The translations under genes were made by a program, and so were the position numbers. From positions 1-64,000 of the forward strand of contig QOZR01000009.1 of NCBI GenBank assembly GCA_003576685.1: a DNA stretch of 64,000 nt, read 5' to 3'. The stretch's first letter is position 1; each line of letters opens with the position of its first letter. Of this stretch, positions 58,849-64,000 are shown piece after piece. The notes under the pieces were generated by a model that had not been told where the DNA came from, searched no databases, and saw only the letters and a list, made by a program, of their open reading frames with translations. Source of the stretch: Virgifigura deserti. GTDB lineage: Bacteria > Pseudomonadota > Alphaproteobacteria > Dongiales > Dongiaceae.

Positions 58849-60996
58849 TTACGCCGCCTTGCGCCGCTGGATAAGGTCGAGGATTTCTGCCGCCGCCAGC
58901 GGGATGTTGGTGCCCGGACCATAGATCGCCGAGACGCCCTTGGCCCGCAGGAACTCGTAGTCCTGGGGCGGAATGACGCCACCGCAGACCACCAGGATGT
59001 CGCCCGCCCCGGCCGCCTTCAGCGCGTCGACGAGTTGCGGCACCAGGGTCTTGTGGCCGGCTGCCTGGGAGGAGACGCCGATGACATGCGCATCGTTCTC
59101 GACCGCCTGGCGCGCCGCCTCGTCGGGAGTCTGGAACAGCGGCCCGACATCGACATCGAATCCGAGATCGGCGAAGGCCGTGGCGATGACCTTGGCACCG
59201 CGGTCGTGCCCATCCTGGCCGAGCTTGACCACGAGCATTCTCGGCCGGCGCCCCTCGGCCTCGGCGAAGGCGCGCACTTCACCTTGGATCCGGGTGAAGC
59301 CCTCGTCGCCCTCATAGGCTGCGCCATAGACGCCGGAGATGCTGCGGGTCGTGGCCCGGTGGCGGGTGAAGACGGTCTCGAGCGCATCCGAGATCTCGCC
59401 CACTGTAGCCCGTGCCCGAACCGCCGCGACCGAGAGCTCGAGCAGATTGCCCTCCCCGCTCGCCGCCGCCTTGGTCAAGGCCTCGAGCGCGGCGCGGCAG
59501 CGCGCCGGATCGCGCGTCTCGCGGACCCGCTGCAGCCGGGCGATCTGCGATGCCCGGACCTTGCTGTTGTCGATATCGAGAATCTCGACCTTCTCGTCTT
59601 CGGCCGAGCGATATTTATTGACGCCGACGATCACCTCCTCGCCGCGGTCGATGCGCGCCTGACGCCGGGCCGCCGCCTCCTCGATACGGAGTTTCGGCAT
59701 GCCCGATTCGACGGCCTTGGTCATGCCGCCCAGCGCCTCGACCTCCTCGATCAGTGCCCAGGCCTCGGCCGCGAGGCTCGCGGTCAGCGCCTCGACGTAA
59801 TAGCTGCCGCCCAGCGGGTCGACGACCTTGGTGATGCCCGTCTCCTCCTGCAGGATCAGCTGGGTGTTGCGGGCGATGCCGGCGGAGAACGGCGTCGGCA
59901 GGGCGAGCGCCTCGTCCAGCGCATTGGTGTGCAGCGACTGGGTGCCGCCGAGCGCCGCGGCCAGCGCCTCGATCGTCGTGCGGATCACGTTGTTGTAGGG
60001 CGCCTTCTCGGTCAGGCTGACGCCCGAGGTTTGGCAGTGGGTCCGGAGCGCCAAGCTGGCCGGGTTCTTCGGGTCGAACGGCTGCATCATCCGCGCCCAG
60101 AGAAGGCGCGCCGCGCGCAACTTCGCAACTTCCATGAAGAGGTTCATGCCGATCGCGAAGAAGAACGACAGCCGCGGCGCGAAAGCGTCGATATCGAGGC
60201 CGCGCGACAGCGCCGCCCGCACATAGTCGAGCCCGTCGGCGAGCGTGAAGGCGAGCTCCTGCACCGCCGTCGCCCCCGCCTCCTGCATATGGTAGCCGGA
60301 GATCGAGATCGAGTTGAACTTCGGCATGTGCGCCGCCGTATAGGCGATGATGTCGGCGACGATCCGCATCGAGGGCTCAGGCGGATAGATGTAGGTGTTC
60401 CGGACCATGAACTCCTTGAGGATGTCGTTCTGGATCGTGCCGGAGAGCTGGTCCGGCCGCACCCCCTGTTCCTCGGCGGCGACGATGTAGCCGGCAAGCA
60501 CCGGTAGCACCGCGCCGTTCATGGTCATCGACACGCTCATCTCGTCGAGCGGGATGCCGTCGAACAGGATCTTCATGTCCTCGACGGAATCGATCGCCAC
60601 CCCGGCCTTGCCGACATCGCCGACGACGCGCGGATGGTCCGAATCATAGCCGCGATGGGTCGCCAGATCGAAGGCGACCGACAGCCCCTTCTGCCCGGCC
60701 GCGAGGTTCTGCCGGTAAAAGGCGTTGGAGTCCTCGGCTGTCGAGAAGCCGGCATATTGCCGCACGGTCCAGGGCCGGTTGGCATACATGGTGGCGCGCG
60801 GCCCGCGCAGGTAAGGCGGGAAGCCGGGCAGGCTGTCGACCTGTTCCAAGGCCTCGAGATCGGCGGCCGTGTAGAGCGGCTTGACCGCGATGCCTTCCGG
60901 CGTGGTCCAGTCGAGCGAGTCCAGCGGCCGGCCGCGCAGTTCCTTGCGCGCCAGCTCCGCCCAGTCGTCCATCGTCTTCTTCGGGAAATCCGCCAC
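58849..60996 (-). CDS. Methylmalonyl-CoA mutase
   Basis: The 715-residue enzyme rearranges methylmalonyl-CoA to succinyl-CoA using adenosylcobalamin. The N-terminal substrate-binding TIM-barrel includes [29 protein letters not shown] and the [15 protein letters not shown] segment. The C-terminal cobalamin-binding domain has [14 protein letters not shown] with the DxHxxG lower-ligand motif near residue 600 and [12 protein letters not shown]. Its length fits the single-chain homodimeric type. Together with MeaB and the CobS/CobT genes this shows that the cell uses B12 actively. Confidence 0.97.
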   Translation of the reverse strand: MADFPKKTMDDWAELARKELRGRPLDSLDWTTPEGIAVKPLYTAADLEALEQVDSLPGFPPYLRGPRATMYANRPWTVRQYAGFSTAEDSNAFYRQNLAAGQKGLSVAFDLATHRGYDSDHPRVVGDVGKAGVAIDSVEDMKILFDGIPLDEMSVSMTMNGAVLPVLAGYIVAAEEQGVRPDQLSGTIQNDILKEFMVRNTYIYPPEPSMRIVADIIAYTAAHMPKFNSISISGYHMQEAGATAVQELAFTLADGLDYVRAALSRGLDIDAFAPRLSFFFAIGMNLFMEVAKLRAARLLWARMMQPFDPKNPASLALRTHCQTSGVSLTEKAPYNNVIRTTIEALAAALGGTQSLHTNALDEALALPTPFSAGIARNTQLILQEETGITKVVDPLGGSYYVEALTASLAAEAWALIEEVEALGGMTKAVESGMPKLRIEEAAARRQARIDRGEEVIVGVNKYRSAEDEKVEILDIDNSKVRASQIARLQRVRETRDPARCRAALEALTKAAASGEGNLLELSVAAVRARATVGEISDALETVFTRHRATTRSISGVYGAAYEGDEGFTRIQGEVRAFAEAEGRRPRMLVVKLGQDGHDRGAKVIATAFADLGFDVDVGPLFQTPDEAARQAVENDAHVIGVSSQAAGHKTLVPQLVDALKAAGAGDILVVCGGVIPPQDYEFLRAKGVSAIYGPGTNIPLAAAEILDLIQRRKAA

Positions 60997-61094
60997 CGGC
61001 CCTGCTCCCTCTCTTCGCAGATGCGAAGTATAGCGAACCGTGCGCCGCTTCGTCCATGCGGCGCACGGTCTCGAGGAAGGTGCGCCAGCGCCGG

Positions 61095-62204
61095 TCAGTA
61101 GCCGGCCTTGACCTCTTCGAACATGCGAGTCACGGCATCCGCATCGCGCATCGGCCGCAGCACGACGCTGTTGTCGAGCATGATCGACGGATCCTTCGGC
61201 AGCCCGAGCTCCGCCAGGCGCGCCTCGCTGATGAGTTCGAACGCCTTCCGGTTCGCGTTGCCGTAGCCGTACTCGTTAATCAGATAAGCCCCCGACTCCG
61301 GCGCCAGCCGAGCATTGATGAAGTCGTAAGCCTTGTCGAGGTTAGGCGTGCCCTTGTGCAGGACATAGCCACAGACCCAGGTGAGAATGCCTTCTTTCGG
61401 CTGCATGAACTTGACCGGGAGGCCCTGCTGCGTCAGCCGCACCATCGAATCGTTCCAGGTCATCGCCGCGACCAGCTCACCGGACGCCAACGCCTGCTCG
61501 ACGCTGGTCATATCGGTGGTGTACATGCGGACCAGCGGACGCTGCTTCTCGAGCGCGGCCCGCACCTTCGGAAGATCGGCATCGGAGAGGTTGAACGGAT
61601 CGACGCCGGCGACGATCGCCGCAACGACCGGCGTGTCATGGATCGCGTCGATCGTCGCCATCCGCCCGGAATAGCGGTCGTCCCAGAGCAGGCTCCAAGA
61701 CTCTTCCTTGATCTCGACGAGATCCGTCCGGTAGAGGATGGAGGTGTTGCCCCAATCCCAGGGAACGAACCAGACCTGCCCGTCGGACTGAACGCCCGGC
61801 AGGCTCGTCAAGGACGGGAAGAGGCTCGCCCACTCGGGAATCCGCGAGACGTCGATCGGCTGGATCAGGTCGGCGGCGCGGAAGCGATCGATCTTGTCGA
61901 AGCAGGGATGGGTAATGTCGGGACTGAACCCCGCGCGTATCTTCTGAAAGCCTTCCTCGTCATCGCCGAACAGGCTCGCCTCCGGTCCGGCCCCGTACTT
62001 CTCGACATAGGCCTTGTGGAACTCTGGAATTTCGTAGCCGGACCAAGTGAAGTAGGTAAGGTCGGATGCCGCGGCAGCAGGGCGACGCAACAACGGCACG
62101 GTCATCAGACCGATGCCGAGCGCCGCCAAGGCCGTGTTGAAGGGACGCCGACCAATCTGCTGCTGTGAGAAAACGCCCGCGAGAGACTCCTTGCGCATCG
62201 TCAT
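61095..62204 (-). CDS. Polyamine-type ABC transporter substrate-binding protein
   Basis: A 369-residue periplasmic binding protein of the PotD/PotF family. The N terminus has a twin-arginine-like [15 protein letters not shown] followed by a hydrophobic stretch and AAAA cleavage region, which suggests Tat export. The body carries [30 protein letters not shown] (typical of the family) and [19 protein letters not shown]. Start is the ATG at 62204, with GGAGG 8 bases upstream. No permease or ATPase genes are in the window, so it works with a distant transporter. Confidence 0.9.
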   Translation of the reverse strand: MTMRKESLAGVFSQQQIGRRPFNTALAALGIGLMTVPLLRRPAAAASDLTYFTWSGYEIPEFHKAYVEKYGAGPEASLFGDDEEGFQKIRAGFSPDITHPCFDKIDRFRAADLIQPIDVSRIPEWASLFPSLTSLPGVQSDGQVWFVPWDWGNTSILYRTDLVEIKEESWSLLWDDRYSGRMATIDAIHDTPVVAAIVAGVDPFNLSDADLPKVRAALEKQRPLVRMYTTDMTSVEQALASGELVAAMTWNDSMVRLTQQGLPVKFMQPKEGILTWVCGYVLHKGTPNLDKAYDFINARLAPESGAYLINEYGYGNANRKAFELISEARLAELGLPKDPSIMLDNSVVLRPMRDADAVTRMFEEVKAGY

Positions 62205-62330
62205 GGACGCCTCCTGCTGATGTCGCACCAGGCGCCGGGCGGTGCATCGGCGACCGTCCGGCCGCTGCTTTTGCCTTCCCACTATAGACGTAAGTATTTG
62301 AAAGTTTCGTATGAATTTTTCGCCGACCTC

Positions 62331-63224
62331 CTACCAGGTGAAGGTCGGAACCGAGGCCGTCGGCTGGTGGCCGAGCCGTGCCGAGAGCGCCGCCAACCGC
62401 TGTGGATCGAGCGGCGCGCCGGGTGGGATGGCCAACTCCTCGGCATGGATGCCGCCGATGACCAGCAGCGAATCGATACCGGCGCCGGCGGCCCCGGCGA
62501 TGTCGGTGCGCAGCGAATCCCCAACCCCCAGAATCCGCGCCTGGTCGGCGATGCTGAGAAGATCGAGGCAGGATCGGTAGACGGACGGATAGGGCTTTCC
62601 ATGATACCGCACCTCCCCGCCCAACTCCTCGTAGCGGGCGGCAAGAGCACCGGCGCAGAGCTCGCGCACGCCGTCGCGCACGACCTCGAGGTCGGGATTG
62701 GCGCAAATCAAGGGGATCCCACGGGCGGCACCGGCCGCGAGGGCCGGCTCATAGGTGGCGACGCTGTCCTCCGGGCCGTCGAGACCGGTCGCGAGAATGA
62801 AATCCGCCGCGGCGGCATCCGGCACTTCGTCGATGTCGAGGCCCTCGAGCATGCCGCGGTCGCGCGCCGGCCCGAGATGGCAGAGCCGGCGTCCAAGTTC
62901 CGCGTACCAAGGATCCTGCCTCGCCTGCAGCGATTGCCAGGCTTCCTCGCCAGAGGACAGCAGATGATCGTAGAGGTCCGGCGTGATGCCGATCTCGGCC
63001 GTGCGGCGGGCGACGGCCTCGGCCCGGCGCGGCGCGTTGGACAGGATCACGATGCGCTTGCCGCGCTCGCGAAGCCGCCGCAGGCAGTCGACCGCGCCGG
63101 GATAGGCCTTCGCGCCGTCATGCAGCACGCCCCACAAATCGATGATGTAGCCGTCATAGTGGTCGGCGAGGCCCGACAGGCCGGATTGGATCGGAACGGC
63201 AGGGAAAGCGGACTGGATGGTCAT
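62331..63224 (-). CDS. HAD-IIA family hydrolase (TIGR01459-type)
   Basis: A 297-residue haloacid-dehalogenase-fold phosphatase related to NagD. The first motif is IIDLWGVLHDG near residue 30, with Asp as nucleophile but Trp two places on instead of the Asp usual in phosphatases, as in the TIGR01459 subgroup. RIVILSNAPRR is motif 2 and LGVGDSLRTDIAGAAGAGID is motif 4. The substrate is unknown. Its start overlaps the pyrD stop by 4 bases. Confidence 0.9.
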   Translation of the reverse strand: MTIQSAFPAVPIQSGLSGLADHYDGYIIDLWGVLHDGAKAYPGAVDCLRRLRERGKRIVILSNAPRRAEAVARRTAEIGITPDLYDHLLSSGEEAWQSLQARQDPWYAELGRRLCHLGPARDRGMLEGLDIDEVPDAAAADFILATGLDGPEDSVATYEPALAAGAARGIPLICANPDLEVVRDGVRELCAGALAARYEELGGEVRYHGKPYPSVYRSCLDLLSIADQARILGVGDSLRTDIAGAAGAGIDSLLVIGGIHAEELAIPPGAPLDPQRLAALSARLGHQPTASVPTFTW

Positions 63225-64000
63225 GAAGGTCCTCGGTCGTTTCGGTGATCGGCGCCGACGGCGTCCGCGACGCTCGCGAACCCATCAGCGCGAAGGCAGG
63301 CCGCCAGCTCCCGCTTGATTCGGCGGACCAGTCCGGGCCCGGCATAGATCAGCGCGGTATAGAACTGCACCAGCGATGCGCCGGCTCGGATCTTGGCATA
63401 GGCGTCGGCGCCGCTGGCGACCCCGCCGGCCCCGACCAGGGGCAAACGGCCGCCGGTCAGTAGATACATGTCCGCCAGCACGGCGGTCGACGGCTTGAAC
63501 AACGGCCGGCCGCTGAGACCGCCGGCCTCGCCGGCGTGGCGGCCGCGAAGATCCGCCGGCCGCGCGATCGTCGTGTTGCTGACGATCAGCCCGTCGACGG
63601 GGGCGGCGAGCGCCACCTCGGCGATGTCGTGCTTGTCCTCCTCCGTCAGGTCCGGCGCGATCTTGAGCAGGAGCGGCGGCGGCGATGTCGGCACCGCCCG
63701 TTGACGCGCGGCCAGCACAGCGTCGATCAGGTGGGCCAGCGGCTCTCGACCCTGGAGCGCGCGCAGGCCCGGCGTGTTAGGCGAGGACACATTGACGACG
63801 AGGTAATCCGCCAAGGGCGCCAAGGCGGCGACACCGGCCGCGTAATCGGCCGCCGCGTCCGCACTGTCGCGGTTCTTGCCGAGATTGGCGCCGACGATGC
63901 CGCAGCGCGGACCGCCAGACGGCCGTCGGCGAAGCCGCGCCGCGACCGGCTGGAGGCCGTCATTGTTGAAGCCGAGGCGGTTGATCACGGCGCCGTCCTC
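63221..64000 (-). CDS. pyrD: Dihydroorotate dehydrogenase (quinone), 5' end outside the window
   Basis: PyrD oxidises dihydroorotate to orotate in pyrimidine synthesis, passing electrons to quinone at the inner membrane. Only about 259 C-terminal residues are visible; the N-terminal membrane helices and the first strands lie beyond the right edge. The visible part opens with AVINRLGFNNDGL, followed by VVNVSSPNTPGLRALQ (catalytic Ser region), LLKIAPDLTEED, SNTTIARP, and LVGAGGVASGADAYAKI. It is class 2 (quinone type). Confidence 0.94.
   Translation of the reverse strand, partial: EDGAVINRLGFNNDGLQPVAARLRRRPSGGPRCGIVGANLGKNRDSADAAADYAAGVAALAPLADYLVVNVSSPNTPGLRALQGREPLAHLIDAVLAARQRAVPTSPPPLLLKIAPDLTEEDKHDIAEVALAAPVDGLIVSNTTIARPADLRGRHAGEAGGLSGRPLFKPSTAVLADMYLLTGGRLPLVGAGGVASGADAYAKIRAGASLVQFYTALIYAGPGLVRRIKRELAACLRADGFASVADAVGADHRNDRGPS

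Overview
The window is ordinary chromosomal backbone of a high-GC alphaproteobacterium. It is about 64 kb, carries 57 supported protein genes (one cut by the right edge), and has no rRNA, tRNA, transposase, phage or CRISPR sequence that I could recognise. The placement rests on family content and gene order: ClpB, DUF4167, PrmC, PrfA, HisS, IspG and a RodZ-like protein in series; BolA, a J-domain protein, CobS and CobT together; XerD near AccA; Atm1-type ABC transporter; MarR/GNAT fusion. It looks most like the broad Rhodospirillales, but the order is an inference.

Layout. 1-0.6 kb: no supportable gene. 0.6-5.4 kb: M23 peptidase convergent with clpB, whose upstream region has a good heat-shock (RpoH) promoter, then a DUF4167 gene. 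5.7-12.7 kb: a minus-strand translation/isoprenoid/haem block (RodZ-like, ispG, hisS, glutamyl-tRNA reductase, prfA, prmC). 13-17.5 kb: lysC, a nitronate-monooxygenase-like gene and ptsP in one tight operon. 17.7-24.4 kb: ubiG, MarR/GNAT, DUF1178, methyltransferase, 1-Cys peroxiredoxin, nitrilase-like, glutaredoxin, ComF, a second methyltransferase. 24.4-33.4 kb: GNAT-MutT fusion, argJ, parvulin, cation/proton antiporter, secA, accA. 33.7-39.8 kb: malyl-CoA lyase, xerD, a 634-aa exported protein of unknown function preceded by a 46-aa membrane protein, then divergent aroK-aroB. 39.9-48 kb: CNNM/CorC transporter, DUF2889, bolA, EamA transporter, J-domain protein, cobS-cobT, phytase-type esterase-like protein. 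48.2-52.2 kb: queuosine cluster queA-tgt-queF-queG. 52.2-56 kb: lipoprotein, rpmB, GNAT, meaB, VOC protein and an 81-aa protein. 56-64 kb: methyltransferase, Atm1-type ABC transporter, methylmalonyl-CoA mutase, polyamine-type binding protein, HAD hydrolase, pyrD (5' end outside).

Functional links. Cobalamin recurs: CobS/CobT insert cobalt, while QueG, methylmalonyl-CoA mutase and its chaperone MeaB need the cofactor; malyl-CoA lyase, mutase and AccA touch connected acyl-CoA metabolism. Translation quality is another theme (PrfA with its methylase PrmC, HisS, L28, queuosine tRNA modification).

I did not find a clearly new multi-gene system. The best candidates for a second look are the 46-aa/634-aa pair beside aroKB, the hairpin plus U-run in the rpmB leader, the glutamyl-tRNA reductase in a lineage that normally uses ALA synthase, the GNAT-MutT fusion, the zinc-site/J-domain protein next to CobS-CobT, and several palindromic intergenic repeats, two of them inside the queuosine cluster.
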